Below are positions 43,603 to 52,627 of a stretch of 64,000 nucleotides of DNA, in pieces. The translations under genes were made by a program, and so were the position numbers. Source of the DNA: Cellulomonas sp. C5510 (GTDB taxonomy: Bacteria > Actinomycetota > Actinomycetes > Actinomycetales > Cellulomonadaceae). Each line of letters opens with the position of its first letter. Within the stretch, counting starts at the first letter, position 1. Location of the stretch: contig NZ_CP081862.1 in NCBI RefSeq assembly GCF_019797765.1, positions 1,426,001 to 1,490,000 of the forward strand, written 5' to 3'. The notes under the pieces were generated by a model that was given only the letters and a program-made list of their open reading frames with translations, was not told where the DNA came from and ran no database searches.

Positions 43603-45009
43603 TCAGGGGGCCGCGGCCAGCGCGAGGGCTCGGGCCGCGCGGGCGACCACGTCCGGCCCGCCCGCCAGGGCGCCGACCGTGACCCGCACATGCCCGGGTC
43701 CGTCCGGCGGGGGTACCGCCCGGAACGGCCGGCCGCGCGCGACCTTGATCCCGGCGGCCTCCAGCCGGACCAGCGCGGTGGCCTCGTCGGCGACGGGCAC
43801 CCAGAGGTTGATCCCGTCGCCGGGCTGCACCTCCAGGCCGTGGCCGGCGAGCGCCGTCGTGAGCGCCCGCTGCCGCGCGTAGTAGATCCGCCGGGCCTGG
43901 GCGACCGCCGCGAGCGCCTCGCCGTCGACGAGCAGGTCCGCGAGCAGCCGCTGCAGCAGCCGGCTGGTCCAGCCGGGGCCGAGCATCCGGCGCGCGACGA
44001 CCCGGTCGAGCACGCCCGCGGGTCCGCCGACGGCCGCGATCCGCAGGTCCGGGCCGTGCGACTTGGAGTACGACCGCACGTGCACGACCCGGTCGGGCAG
44101 CGACGTGCCGAGCGACACGTCCGCGGACGACGCGATCTCCCCGGAGTGGTCGTCCTCGATCACGTGCACGTCGGCGCCCGGCGTGGCGGCGAGGTGCCGG
44201 CGGATGACGGCCGCGAGCTCCCGGGCGCGCGTCGAGGTCATGGAGACGCCGGTCGGGTTGTGCGCCCGCGGCTGCAGGACGACGACCTCGGCGCCGGTGC
44301 GCAGCGCGGCCTCCAGGGCGTCGGGACGCAGGCCGTGCCGGTCGAGCGGGACGGGGACGCGCTCCAGGCCGAGCTGGTCGCACAGGTCGAAGACCGGCGG
44401 GAACGACGGGTCCTCCACGATGACGCGGTCCCCGAACCCGGCGAGCTGCTCGAGCGTGCGGCTCATCGCGTCGACCGCGCCGTCCACGACCGTGACGCGC
44501 TGCGGTGTGAACGGCCACGAGGCGCGCACCAGGCGTTCGAGCGGCTCGACCACGGGGGCGCCCAGGTAGGTGCCCGTGCCGGCGGCGGGGGTGGCGGCGG
44601 CGACCCGCCCGAGCGCCCGCTCCAGCGGGGGCAGCAGGTCCGGGTCGGGCGTGCCGGTCGACAGGTCGAGCCGCACCGCCGGGCGCGCGGCCGCCGACGC
44701 GGTGGGGTCGGCCGGGCCGCGCCCTCCGGCGGCCATGTCGCGGTACCGCGGCGGCAGCCACGCGGCCGGCTCCGGGAGCACGACCGTGCCCGCCCGCCCG
44801 CGCGACGTCACCAGCCCGACGGCGGCGAGCGCCTGCCACGCGCCGGACACCGTCGCGGGGCTGACCCCGAGGTCCGCCGCGAGCCGCCGGACCGTGGGCA
44901 GGCGGTCGCCGGGGCGCAGCTCGCCGCTGCGCACCAGCCGCGAGACGGCGGCGGCGATCCCCCGGGGACTGCGGTCCTCCACGTGCTGGGCCACGTCCAT
45001 GGCGGTCAT
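43603..45009 (-). CDS. MocR-family regulator (GntR DNA-binding + aminotransferase-like domain)
   Basis: 468 aa. Residues about 10-80 are a GntR winged helix ('GIAAAVSRLVRSGELRPGDRLPTVRRLAADLGVSPATVSGAWQALAAVGLV', core LRPGDRLPTVRRLAADLGVS). Residues 120-465 are a fold-type I aminotransferase-like domain with 'LQPRAHNPTGVSMT' and the PLP lysine in 'VRSYSKSHGPDLRIAA'. This is the MocR/PdxR architecture, where PLP and amino compounds act as effectors. It is divergent from the pyrimidine catabolic operon across a 207-base gap, so control of that operon, perhaps by beta-alanine-PLP, is a reasonable inference. Confidence 0.9.
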   Translation of the reverse strand: MTAMDVAQHVEDRSPRGIAAAVSRLVRSGELRPGDRLPTVRRLAADLGVSPATVSGAWQALAAVGLVTSRGRAGTVVLPEPAAWLPPRYRDMAAGGRGPADPTASAAARPAVRLDLSTGTPDPDLLPPLERALGRVAAATPAAGTGTYLGAPVVEPLERLVRASWPFTPQRVTVVDGAVDAMSRTLEQLAGFGDRVIVEDPSFPPVFDLCDQLGLERVPVPLDRHGLRPDALEAALRTGAEVVVLQPRAHNPTGVSMTSTRARELAAVIRRHLAATPGADVHVIEDDHSGEIASSADVSLGTSLPDRVVHVRSYSKSHGPDLRIAAVGGPAGVLDRVVARRMLGPGWTSRLLQRLLADLLVDGEALAAVAQARRIYYARQRALTTALAGHGLEVQPGDGINLWVPVADEATALVRLEAAGIKVARGRPFRAVPPPDGPGHVRVTVGALAGGPDVVARAARALALAAAP

Positions 45010-45216
45010 CGTGCCCCCCGCGCGGGCGCCCAGCGCACCGGTGACGGGGCCCGCGGCGCAGTGTTTACCGCCCCGTCATACGCGTTCTCGGCGCCGAAAC
45101 GGGCAGAAACGCCGCGGAAATGTTCAACCCCCACAGTCACATTCCCATCGGGGCCGAGCAGCCGGCGCGCAGACGCGGCAGCCCCCCGGCTCCGGACGAT
45201 CCAGCGGAGGTTTCAC

Positions 45217-46065
45217 ATGGCAGTCGTGCGCGTCGCCTTCACCCAGGCCACCTGGACGGGCGACAAGGAGTCGATGATCCAGCTCCACGAGGACTGGACG
45301 CGCAAGGCCGCGGCCGAGGGCGCCCAGGTCATCGGGTTCCAGGAGCTGTTCTACGGCCCGTACTTCGGGATCACGCAGGACACGAGGTACTACGAGTACG
45401 CCGAGACGATCCCCGGCCCGACCACCGAGCGGTTCAGCGCGCTGGCCAAGGAGCTCGGCATCGTCATCGTGCTGCCGATCTACGAGGAGGACCAGCCGGG
45501 CGTCCTGTACAACACGGCTGCGGTCATCGACGCGGACGGCACGCTGCTGGGCACCTACCGCAAGCACCACATCCCGCACCTGCCGAAGTTCTGGGAGAAG
45601 TTCTACTTCCGTCCCGGCAACCTCGGGTACCCGGTGTTCGAGACGGCGGTCGGCAGGATCGGCGTGAACATCTGCTACGACCGGCACTTCCCGGAGGGCT
45701 GGCGGGTGCTCGCGCTGAACGGCGCCGAGATCGTGTTCAACCCGAACGCCACCGCCCCCGGCATCTCCAACAAGCTGTGGGAGGTCGAGCAGCCGGCCGC
45801 GGCCATCGCCAACGGCTACTTCGTCATCGCGAACAACCGCGTCGGGCTCGAGGACAACGAGTACGGCGACGACGCGGTCAACTTCTACGGCTCGTCGTAC
45901 GCGGTCGGCCCGGACGGCAACTACGTCGGCGAGGTCGGGTCGACGTCGGAGAACCAGCTGCTGATCCGCGACCTCGACCTGGACCAGATCCGCACGACGC
46001 GCGAGCGCTGGCAGTTCTTCCGTGACCGCCGGCCGGACGCCTACGGCCCCGTCGTCGCGCCCTGA
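45217..46065 (+). CDS. Nitrilase-family amidohydrolase (beta-ureidopropionase-like)
   Basis: Carbon-nitrogen hydrolase of 282 aa with the catalytic triad Glu43 ('GFQELFYGPYF'), Lys116 ('TYRKHHIPH') and Cys153 ('GVNICYDRHFPEGWR'). 'HHIPHLPKFWEKFYFRPGNLGYPVF' is close to N-carbamoyl-beta-alanine/N-carbamoylputrescine amidases. Next to dihydropyrimidinase the expected reaction is N-carbamoyl-beta-alanine to beta-alanine, CO2 and ammonia. ATG 45217 has GCGGAGG upstream. First gene of a seven-gene operon; 31 bp to the next start. Confidence 0.92.
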   Translation: MAVVRVAFTQATWTGDKESMIQLHEDWTRKAAAEGAQVIGFQELFYGPYFGITQDTRYYEYAETIPGPTTERFSALAKELGIVIVLPIYEEDQPGVLYNTAAVIDADGTLLGTYRKHHIPHLPKFWEKFYFRPGNLGYPVFETAVGRIGVNICYDRHFPEGWRVLALNGAEIVFNPNATAPGISNKLWEVEQPAAAIANGYFVIANNRVGLEDNEYGDDAVNFYGSSYAVGPDGNYVGEVGSTSENQLLIRDLDLDQIRTTRERWQFFRDRRPDAYGPVVAP

Positions 46066-46096
46066 CCCGCTGCGCCCGGACCTGCGAGGAGCCCGC

Positions 46097-47530
46097 ATGA
46101 AGACCCTCATCACCGGCGGCACCGTCGTCAACGCGACGGGGCGCGGCGCCGCGGACGTGCTCATCGACGGCGAGACGATCGTCGCGCTGCTGCAGCCCGG
46201 CTCGACGGCGCTCGGCGTCGACCTGACCGCGACGGTCGACCGCGTGATCGACGCGACCGGCAAGTACGTGATCCCCGGCGGCATCGACGCGCACACGCAC
46301 ATGGAGATGCCGTTCGGCGGCACGTTCGCCTCCGACACGTTCGCCACCGGCACGACGGCGGCGGCCTGGGGCGGCACCACCACGATCGTCGACTTCGTCG
46401 TGCAGTACCCGCACGAGAACCCGCTCGACCAGTACGCGCTGTGGCACGCCAAGGCGGCCGGGAGCTGCGCGGTGGACTACGCGTTCCACCAGATCCTGTC
46501 CGACGTCCAGGACTCGTCGCTGCACGCGATGGACGAGCTGATCGCCGAGGGCGTGACCAGCTTCAAGCTGTTCATGGCCTACAAGGGCGTGTTCCTGTCG
46601 GACGACGGCCAGATCGTGCGGGCCATGCAGAAGGCGTCGGACAACGGCGCGATGATCATGATGCACGCGGAGAACGGCTCGGTCATCGACACCCTCGTGC
46701 AGCAGCACCTGGCCCGCGGCGAGACCACGCCGTACTACCACGGGGTGTCCCGGCCGTGGCAGGCCGAGGAGGAGGCCACCCACCGGGCGATCATGCTGGC
46801 CGACCTGACGGGCGCGCCGCTGTACGTCGTCCACGTGTCGGCGAAGCAGGCGGCCGAGCAGATCGCCCAGGCGCGCGACCGCGGCCAGAACGTGTTCGGC
46901 GAGACCTGCCCGCAGTACCTGTACCTGTCGCTGGAGGACCACCTCGCGGCGCAGGGCAAGGAGTGGGGCGACTTCGAGGGCGCCAAGTGGGTGTGCTCCA
47001 CGCCGCTGCGCTCGAAGCACGAGGGCCACCAGCACCAGATGTGGAACAGCCTGCGGACCAACGACCTGCAGCTCGTGTCGACCGACCACTGCCCGTTCTG
47101 CATGAAGGACCAGAAGGAGATGGGGATCGGGGACTTCTCGAAGATCCCCAACGGCATCGGCTCCGTCGAGCACCGGATGGACCTGCTCTACCAGGGCGTC
47201 GTCACCGGCGAGATCTCGCTGGAGCGCTGGGTGGAGATCTGCTGCACCACGCCCGCGCGGATGTTCGGCATGTACGGGCGCAAGGGCGTCCTCGCACCCG
47301 GCGCGGACGCGGACGTCGTGGTCTACGACCCGGACGGCCACACCTCCATCGGCGTCGGGAAGACCCACCACATGGCCATGGACTACTCCGCCTGGGAGGG
47401 CTTCGAGGTCGACGGCCACGTCGACACGGTGCTGTCCCGCGGCGAGGTCGTCGTCGACGGCGGCGCGTTCCTGGGCCGCGTGGGCCACGGGCAGTACGTC
47501 AAGCGCGGCCTGTCGCAGTACCTCATCTGA
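46097..47530 (+). CDS. hydA: Dihydropyrimidinase (D-hydantoinase)
   Basis: Zinc amidohydrolase that opens dihydrouracil/dihydrothymine or hydantoin rings, 477 aa. Metal ligands are His66 and His68 in 'GGIDAHTHMEMPFGG', the carboxylated Lys157 in 'GVTSFKLFMAYKG', and later His and Asp residues in 'MMHAENGS', 'LYVVHVSAK' and 'LVSTDHCPFCMKDQK'. 'GETCPQYLYLSLED' is typical of dihydropyrimidinases. The product is the substrate of the nitrilase encoded just upstream. ATG 46097 has GAGGAG in front. Same operon. Confidence 0.95.
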   Translation: MKTLITGGTVVNATGRGAADVLIDGETIVALLQPGSTALGVDLTATVDRVIDATGKYVIPGGIDAHTHMEMPFGGTFASDTFATGTTAAAWGGTTTIVDFVVQYPHENPLDQYALWHAKAAGSCAVDYAFHQILSDVQDSSLHAMDELIAEGVTSFKLFMAYKGVFLSDDGQIVRAMQKASDNGAMIMMHAENGSVIDTLVQQHLARGETTPYYHGVSRPWQAEEEATHRAIMLADLTGAPLYVVHVSAKQAAEQIAQARDRGQNVFGETCPQYLYLSLEDHLAAQGKEWGDFEGAKWVCSTPLRSKHEGHQHQMWNSLRTNDLQLVSTDHCPFCMKDQKEMGIGDFSKIPNGIGSVEHRMDLLYQGVVTGEISLERWVEICCTTPARMFGMYGRKGVLAPGADADVVVYDPDGHTSIGVGKTHHMAMDYSAWEGFEVDGHVDTVLSRGEVVVDGGAFLGRVGHGQYVKRGLSQYLI

Positions 47531-47559
47531 CCGTCCCCACCGCAGGAAGGAGGCCCGGC

Positions 47560-48591
47560 ATGGAGTTCGGCGTCGTCATGCAGAACGACCCGCCCGCGTC
47601 GCGCGTGGTGGACCTGGCCCGCCAGGCGGAGACGCACGGGTTCGACTACGTGTGGACCTTCGACTCGCACCTGCTGTGGCAGGAGCCGTTCGTGGTGTTC
47701 TCGCAGATCCTGGCCGCGACCCGCAAGGTCAAGGTCGGCCCGATGGTCACGAACCCGGCCACCCGGGACTGGACGGTGCTCGCGTCGTCGTTCGCCACGC
47801 TGAACGAGATGTACGGCAACCGCACCGTGTGCGGGATCGGCCGCGGCGACTCGGCGGTCCGCACGCTGGCCGGCAAGCCGTCGAACCTCGCGACGCTGCG
47901 CGAGTCCATCCACGTGATCCGGGAGCTCGCCAACTCCCGCGCCGTCGAGCACAACGGCCGCACGGTCCAGTTCCCGTGGTCGACGGGGTCCGAGCTGGAG
48001 GTGTGGGTGGCCGCGTACGGCCCGCTCGCGCTGAAGCTCACCGGCGAGGTCGGGGACGGGTTCATCCTGCAGCTCGCGGACCCGGACATCGCGGCGTGGA
48101 TGATCCGCACCGTGCGGGACTCCGCGGAGGCGGCGGGGCGCGACCCCGACGCCATCACGTTCTGCGTCGCGGCCCCCATGTACGTCGGCGACGGCGACTC
48201 CCCGGCGGCCCGCGCGCACATGCGCGAGCAGTGCCGGTGGTTCGGGGGCATGGTCGGCAACCACGTCGCGGACATCGTGGCGAAGTACGGCCAGGGGTCG
48301 TCCGTGCCGAAGGCGCTGACCGACTACATCGCCGGCCGGCAGGGCTACGACTACAACGAGCACGGCCGCGCGGGGAACTCGCACACGCAGTTCGTCCCGG
48401 ACGAGATCGTCGAGCGGTTCTGCCTGCTCGGCAGCCCGCGCGAGCACGTCGAGAAGCTGCAGGCGCTGCGCGAGCTCGGCGTCACGCAGTTCGCGGGGTA
48501 CCTGCAGCACGACAACAAGGACGAGACGCTGCGGATGTACGGCGAGCGCGTCATCCCGGCGATGGCCGAGCACGTGGTGGCGACGGCATGA
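47560..48591 (+). CDS. LLM-class oxidoreductase of the pyrimidine operon (TIGR03842-like)
   Basis: Luciferase-like oxidoreductase, 343 aa. 'MEFGVVMQNDPPASRVVDLARQAETHGFDYVWTFDSHLLWQEPFVVFSQI' begins the barrel (core DYVWTFDSHLLWQEP); 'GPMVTNPATRDWTVLASSFATLNEMYGNRTVCGIGRGDSAVRTL' (core GPMVTNPATRDWTV) and 'EVWVAAYGPLALKLTGEVGDGFILQLADPD' follow. The family is annotated F420-dependent, but FMN relatives exist. Its place between dihydropyrimidinase and the importer suggests a redox step on the pyrimidine or hydantoin. ATG 47560 has GGAAGGAGG upstream; its stop overlaps the next ATG. Confidence 0.88.
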   Translation: MEFGVVMQNDPPASRVVDLARQAETHGFDYVWTFDSHLLWQEPFVVFSQILAATRKVKVGPMVTNPATRDWTVLASSFATLNEMYGNRTVCGIGRGDSAVRTLAGKPSNLATLRESIHVIRELANSRAVEHNGRTVQFPWSTGSELEVWVAAYGPLALKLTGEVGDGFILQLADPDIAAWMIRTVRDSAEAAGRDPDAITFCVAAPMYVGDGDSPAARAHMREQCRWFGGMVGNHVADIVAKYGQGSSVPKALTDYIAGRQGYDYNEHGRAGNSHTQFVPDEIVERFCLLGSPREHVEKLQALRELGVTQFAGYLQHDNKDETLRMYGERVIPAMAEHVVATA

Positions 48592-49535
48592 CGGCCGGCG
48601 TCGACGCGGCGGTGGTGACCGCGGCGGCCGCACCGGCGCCCCGCGCCCGGCGGGCGTGGCCGCGTCCCGTGCGCGCGCTGCGGCCGGTCGCCCTCGGCCT
48701 CGTGGCGCTCGTGCTCCTCGCCGCGGTCTGGGAGCTGGTCAAGGCCGTGGTCCCGGACACCGGCTGGAGCATCGGGGAGCGCCTGGTGCTGCCGCGCACC
48801 ACGGACCTCGCGATGCCGCACGTCACCGACATGCTCGCCCGCCTGGGCGAGCCGCTCACCGCCCAGCCGGGAGCCGACCCGCTGTGGCTGGCGGTGCTCC
48901 GCGCCGGGGGCACGAGCCTGCGGATCGCGGCCGTGTCCTGGGTCATCGGGGTCGTCGTCGGCCTGCTGCTCGCCCTGCTCATGGCGCGGTTCCGCATCGC
49001 CCGGTCGGCCGTGCTGCCGCTGGTCGTGCTGAGCCAGACCGTCCCGCTCATCGCCCTCGCGCCGCTGGTCAAGGGCTGGGGGTCCAAGCTCGAGCTCGGG
49101 TTCACCTGGGAGCCCTGGATGTCGGTGGCGGTCATCGCCTCCTACCTGGCGTTCTTCCCGGTGGCGGTCGGCGCGCTGCGCGGCCTGACCTCCCCGGACG
49201 CCCTGCACCGCGACCTGTTCGCGGCCTACGCCACCTCGTGGACCCAGGAGCTCGTGCGCCTGCGGCTGCCCGCGAGCGTGCCGCACCTGCTGCCCGCCCT
49301 CCGCCTGGCGGCCACGAGCGCCGTGCTCGGCGTCGTCGTCGCGGAGGTCTCGACCGGGATGCCCGGAGGTATCGGACGCATGATCCTCGAGTTCGCCAAC
49401 TTCGCCAGCAGCGACCCCGCCAAGCCGTGGGCGCCCATCTTCGGCGCCGTGCTGCTCGGCCTGGTCGCCTCCGGGGCGGTCGCCCTGCTCGGCACCGGCC
49501 TGGGCCGGTTCCACCGGGCGGAGGTGGCCGCGTGA
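48588..49535 (+). CDS. Pyrimidine-type ABC transporter permease 1
   Basis: BPD_transp_1 permease, 315 aa, of the SsuC/NMT1 importer class. Long Ala/Arg/Pro-rich start, first helix about residues 27-45, then a wide external loop, then the core domain: 'SLRIAAVSWVIGVVVGLLLALLMARFRIARSAVLPLVVLSQTVPLIALAPLV' and the coupling loop 'DLFAAYATSWTQELVRLRLPASVPHLLPALR' (core AAYATSWTQELVRLRLPAS). It overlaps the oxidoreductase stop (ATGA) and the ATPase start (GTGA), so all are coupled. Confidence 0.9.
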   Translation: MTAGVDAAVVTAAAAPAPRARRAWPRPVRALRPVALGLVALVLLAAVWELVKAVVPDTGWSIGERLVLPRTTDLAMPHVTDMLARLGEPLTAQPGADPLWLAVLRAGGTSLRIAAVSWVIGVVVGLLLALLMARFRIARSAVLPLVVLSQTVPLIALAPLVKGWGSKLELGFTWEPWMSVAVIASYLAFFPVAVGALRGLTSPDALHRDLFAAYATSWTQELVRLRLPASVPHLLPALRLAATSAVLGVVVAEVSTGMPGGIGRMILEFANFASSDPAKPWAPIFGAVLLGLVASGAVALLGTGLGRFHRAEVAA

Positions 49536-50386
49536 CCGCCCCGGCGGTGACGTCCCCGGGTGCGGCGCCGACGACCGCGCCGGCGGTGCAGGTCAGCGGG
49601 GTGTCGCGGGTGTTCGCGTCGGGCGGCGACCGGGCCGCGGTGGTGGCGCTCGAGCACGTCGACCTGACCGTGGGCGCGGGGGAGTTCGTCTCTCTCATCG
49701 GGCCGTCCGGCTGCGGCAAGTCGACGCTGCTGCGCCTCGTCGCGGACCTCGACCGGCCGACCGGCGGCACGATCAGCGTGTTCGGCCGGACCGCGGAGCA
49801 GGCGCGGCTCGGGCACGACTACGGCATCGCGTTCCAGCAGGCGGGCATGCTGCCGTGGCGGACCGTGCGGGCCAACATCGAGCTGCCGCTGTCGCTGCAC
49901 GGCGTCGGGCGCGCGGCCCGGCGGGAGCGCGCGGACGAGATGCTCGCGCTGGTCGGCCTCGCCGACTTCGCGGACCACTTCCCGGACCAGCTCTCCGGCG
50001 GCATGCAGCAGCGCGTCGCGATCGCCCGGGCGCTCGCCGAGCGGCCCAGCCTGCTGCTCATGGACGAGCCGTTCGGCGCGCTGGACGAGATGACCCGCGA
50101 GCGGCTGCAGTCCGAGCTCGTGCGGATCTGCGCCGAGACGCGGGCGGCCGTCGTGTTCGTCACCCACTCGATCCCCGAGGCCGTGTTCCTGTCCGACCGG
50201 GTCGTGGTGATGTCCGCCCGCCCGGGGCGGATCGCGGGCATCGTCGACGTGCGGCTCGGGCGGTCGGGGGAGCGCGGGGACGACCTGCGCGAGGACGAGG
50301 CGTACTTCGCGGCGGTGACAGCGGTGCGCGAGGCCCTGCACGGCGGCGCGGGCACCGTCCCGAGCCGCGGGGTGGAGACCCGGTGA
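49532..50386 (+). CDS. Pyrimidine-type ABC transporter ATP-binding protein
   Basis: SsuB/TauB-like ATPase, 284 aa. N-terminal tail of about 20 Ala/Thr/Pro residues, Walker A GPSGCGKS, Q-loop 'FQQAGMLPWRTVRANI', signature LSGGMQQR, Walker B 'LLLMDEPFGALDEMTRE', H-loop 'VTHSIPEAVF'. The 'LDEMTRERLQSEL' form is common in NMT1/pyrimidine importers. Overlaps both neighbouring permease genes by four bases. Confidence 0.92.
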   Translation: MTAPAVTSPGAAPTTAPAVQVSGVSRVFASGGDRAAVVALEHVDLTVGAGEFVSLIGPSGCGKSTLLRLVADLDRPTGGTISVFGRTAEQARLGHDYGIAFQQAGMLPWRTVRANIELPLSLHGVGRAARRERADEMLALVGLADFADHFPDQLSGGMQQRVAIARALAERPSLLLMDEPFGALDEMTRERLQSELVRICAETRAAVVFVTHSIPEAVFLSDRVVVMSARPGRIAGIVDVRLGRSGERGDDLREDEAYFAAVTAVREALHGGAGTVPSRGVETR

Positions 50387-51153
50387 GCGGCGGCTGGTCG
50401 CGCGCGCTGCACCGCGCCGCGCCCGTGCTGCTCGCCGTCGCGCTGCTCGCGGCGTGGCAGGCGGTGGTCGTCGTCGGGGAGGTCCCGGCGTTCCTGCTGC
50501 CCAGCCCGACGGCCATCGCGGGGGAGCTCACGACGTACCTGCCGGCCATCGCGTCCGCGGCGCTCGTCACCGGCACCAACGCGCTCGTCGGCCTCGTGCT
50601 CGGCGCGGTCGTCGCGATCGCGGCGGCCGTGCTCGCGTCGGCCGTGCGCACCGTCGACGCCCTGCTGAACCCGGTCGTCGCGGCGCTCGCGGTCGTGCCG
50701 ATCGTCGCGCTCGCCCCGGTGCTGTACACGATGTACGGCGCGTCGGTGGAGACCGGCCGGCAGATCGTCGTGGCGATCGCCGTCGCGGTGCCCGTGTTCG
50801 TCACGACGCTGCGCGGACTGCGCCAGGTGCGGCCCGTGCACCGGGACCTCATGCGGGCCTACGCCGCCACCCCGCGGCAGGCGGTGCGGGCGGTCACGAT
50901 CCCGACGGCCCTGCCGTTCGTGTTCACCGGCCTGCGGATGGCGTCCTCGCTCGCGGTCATCTCCGCGATCGTCGCCGAGTACTTCGGCGGCCCGCGTAGC
51001 GGCATCGGGTCGTTCATCACGACCGCGGCCGCCGGGTCCAACTACGCCCGCGCGTGGGCGTACGTGCTCGGCGGCGTCGTCGTCGGGCTGCTGTTCTACG
51101 GGGTCACCCTCGCCGTCGAGCGACGGGGGAGCCGCGGGGCGCGCACCACCTGA
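50383..51153 (+). CDS. Pyrimidine-type ABC transporter permease 2
   Basis: Second permease subunit, 256 aa, so the importer is probably a heterodimer of this and the 48588 product. 'VPAFLLPSPTAIAGELTTYLP' after helix 1, 'LNPVVAALAVVPIVALAPVLYTMYGA' in the core, and the coupling loop 'LMRAYAATPRQAVRAVTIPTALPFVFTGLRM' (core MRAYAATPRQAVRAVTIP). About six helices. GTG 50383 overlaps the ATPase stop. Confidence 0.9.
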   Translation: MSGGWSRALHRAAPVLLAVALLAAWQAVVVVGEVPAFLLPSPTAIAGELTTYLPAIASAALVTGTNALVGLVLGAVVAIAAAVLASAVRTVDALLNPVVAALAVVPIVALAPVLYTMYGASVETGRQIVVAIAVAVPVFVTTLRGLRQVRPVHRDLMRAYAATPRQAVRAVTIPTALPFVFTGLRMASSLAVISAIVAEYFGGPRSGIGSFITTAAAGSNYARAWAYVLGGVVVGLLFYGVTLAVERRGSRGARTT

Positions 51154-51269
51154 GGCGCCCGCCACCACACGTCCCGCGGCCGGGGGTCCGCGGGCCGGCC
51201 AACCCCTTCCTGCCGACGACGTCAGGAGGGCCAGTCACGCAGGTCAGAGGCAGGACGGAAGGGGATGAC

Positions 51270-52436
51270 ATGAGGAACTCCAGGAGTCGCGCGTGGGCAG
51301 GGGCCGGCGCGCTCGGGCTCGCGGCGGCGCTCGCGCTCACCGCGTGCTCGAGCGGGTCCGACGACGACACGGCCGGGTCCGGCGGCGACGAGACGTCGGC
51401 GTCCGGCGAGCTCACGCCGGTGAAGCTGCAGCTCCAGTGGCTGACTCAGGCCCAGTTCTCCGGCTACTACGCCGCGCTGGACCAGGGGTACTACGAGGAC
51501 GAGGGCCTCGACGTCGAGATCATCCCGAGCGGCGGCGACATCGTCCCGCAGGACGCGCTCGCCAACGGGGAGGTCGACTACGCCATCGCGTGGGTCCCGA
51601 AGGTGCTCGGCTCCATCGAGCAGGGCGCTGACATCACCGACGTCGCGCAGATCTTCGAGCGCTCCGCGACGTTGCAGGTCTCGTTCGCCGACGCCGGCAT
51701 CGACTCCGTCGCCGACCTCGAGGGCAAGACGATCGGGTCCTGGGGCTACGGCAACGAGTGGGAGCTGTTCGCCGGGCTGAACAAGGCCGGGGTCACCGAC
51801 TTCGAGATCGTCCAGCAGGCGTTCGACATGAACGCGTTCCTCGCGGGCGACATCGACGCCGCGCAGGCCATGACGTACAACGAGTACGCCCAGCTGCTCG
51901 AGACCGAGAACCCCGAGACCGGCGAGCTCTACACGCCCGAGGACTTCTCCGTCATCGACTGGAACGACGAGGGCACCGCCATGCTCCAGGACGCCATCTG
52001 GGCGGACGCGGGCCGGCTCGCCGACGACCCGGACTACGCCGAGACCACGGTGAAGTTCATCAAGGCGTCCCTCAAGGGCTGGGTGTTCGCCCGCGACAAC
52101 GCCCAGGAGGCCGCCGACATCGTCACCGCGGCCGGCTCGACGCTCGGCACCAGCCACCAGCTCTGGATGACGAACGAGGTCAACGAGCTCATCTGGCCGT
52201 CCACGTCGGGCGGCATCGGCATGATCGACGCCGACGCGTGGGACGCGACCGTCGAGATGGCCAAGCAGACGTCCAACGAGACGGGCGCGACGATCATCAC
52301 GGCCGACCCGCCGGAGACCGCGTGGTCGAACGAGTACGTGCAGCAGGCGCTGGACGAGCTCACCGCCGAGGGCGTCGACGTCGAGGGCGCGGACTTCGAG
52401 CCCATCGAGGTCGAGCTGCAGCCCGGCGGGAACTGA
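51270..52436 (+). CDS. Pyrimidine-type ABC transporter substrate-binding lipoprotein (NMT1/THI5-like)
   Basis: 388 aa. Signal peptide with lipobox LTAC (Cys near residue 26), then an acidic Ser/Gly linker. 'VKLQLQWLTQAQFSGYYAALDQGYYEDEGLDVEIIPSGGDIVPQDALANGEVDYAIAW' is the NMT1/THI5 start (core QFSGYYAALDQGYY), typical of receptors for thiamine-like pyrimidines, and the operon makes uracil-type or hydantoin ligands likely. ATG 51270 has GGAAGGGG upstream, 116 bp after the permease. It ends the operon; a strong hairpin follows. Confidence 0.92.
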   Translation: MRNSRSRAWAGAGALGLAAALALTACSSGSDDDTAGSGGDETSASGELTPVKLQLQWLTQAQFSGYYAALDQGYYEDEGLDVEIIPSGGDIVPQDALANGEVDYAIAWVPKVLGSIEQGADITDVAQIFERSATLQVSFADAGIDSVADLEGKTIGSWGYGNEWELFAGLNKAGVTDFEIVQQAFDMNAFLAGDIDAAQAMTYNEYAQLLETENPETGELYTPEDFSVIDWNDEGTAMLQDAIWADAGRLADDPDYAETTVKFIKASLKGWVFARDNAQEAADIVTAAGSTLGTSHQLWMTNEVNELIWPSTSGGIGMIDADAWDATVEMAKQTSNETGATIITADPPETAWSNEYVQQALDELTAEGVDVEGADFEPIEVELQPGGN

Positions 52437-52444
52437 CCGGCCCG

Positions 52445-52479
52445 CCCCGGGCCGCGGACCCCGCGTCCGCGGCCCGGGG
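52445..52479 (+). terminator. Terminator of the pyrimidine operon
   Basis: Perfect 15-bp stem CCCCGGGCCGCGGAC (52445-52459) with 52465-52479 and a five-base loop, eight bases after the substrate-binding gene. It means the following aminotransferase has its own promoter. Confidence 0.85.
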
Positions 52480-52497
52480 CCGCTCGCGCCCGTGTTC

Positions 52498-52620
52498 CGC
52501 GCACCCGCACCCGTGCCCCTCGCACCCACTCACCCGCGCCCAGCCGCACCCGCTCCCGCACCCACCCGCTCACGCACCCAACCGCATCCGCACCCACCCG
52601 CACACGCACCCGCACCCAGC
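52498..52620. repeat. C-rich low-complexity tract of CACCCG-type units
   Basis: About 120 bases of degenerate six-base iterations (CACCCG, CACCCA, CATCCG, CTCCCG), with almost no G runs. It encodes nothing credible in any frame. The opposite strand is a G-rich tract that might form quadruplexes. Confidence 0.65.
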
Positions 52621-52627
52621 CCGTCGC

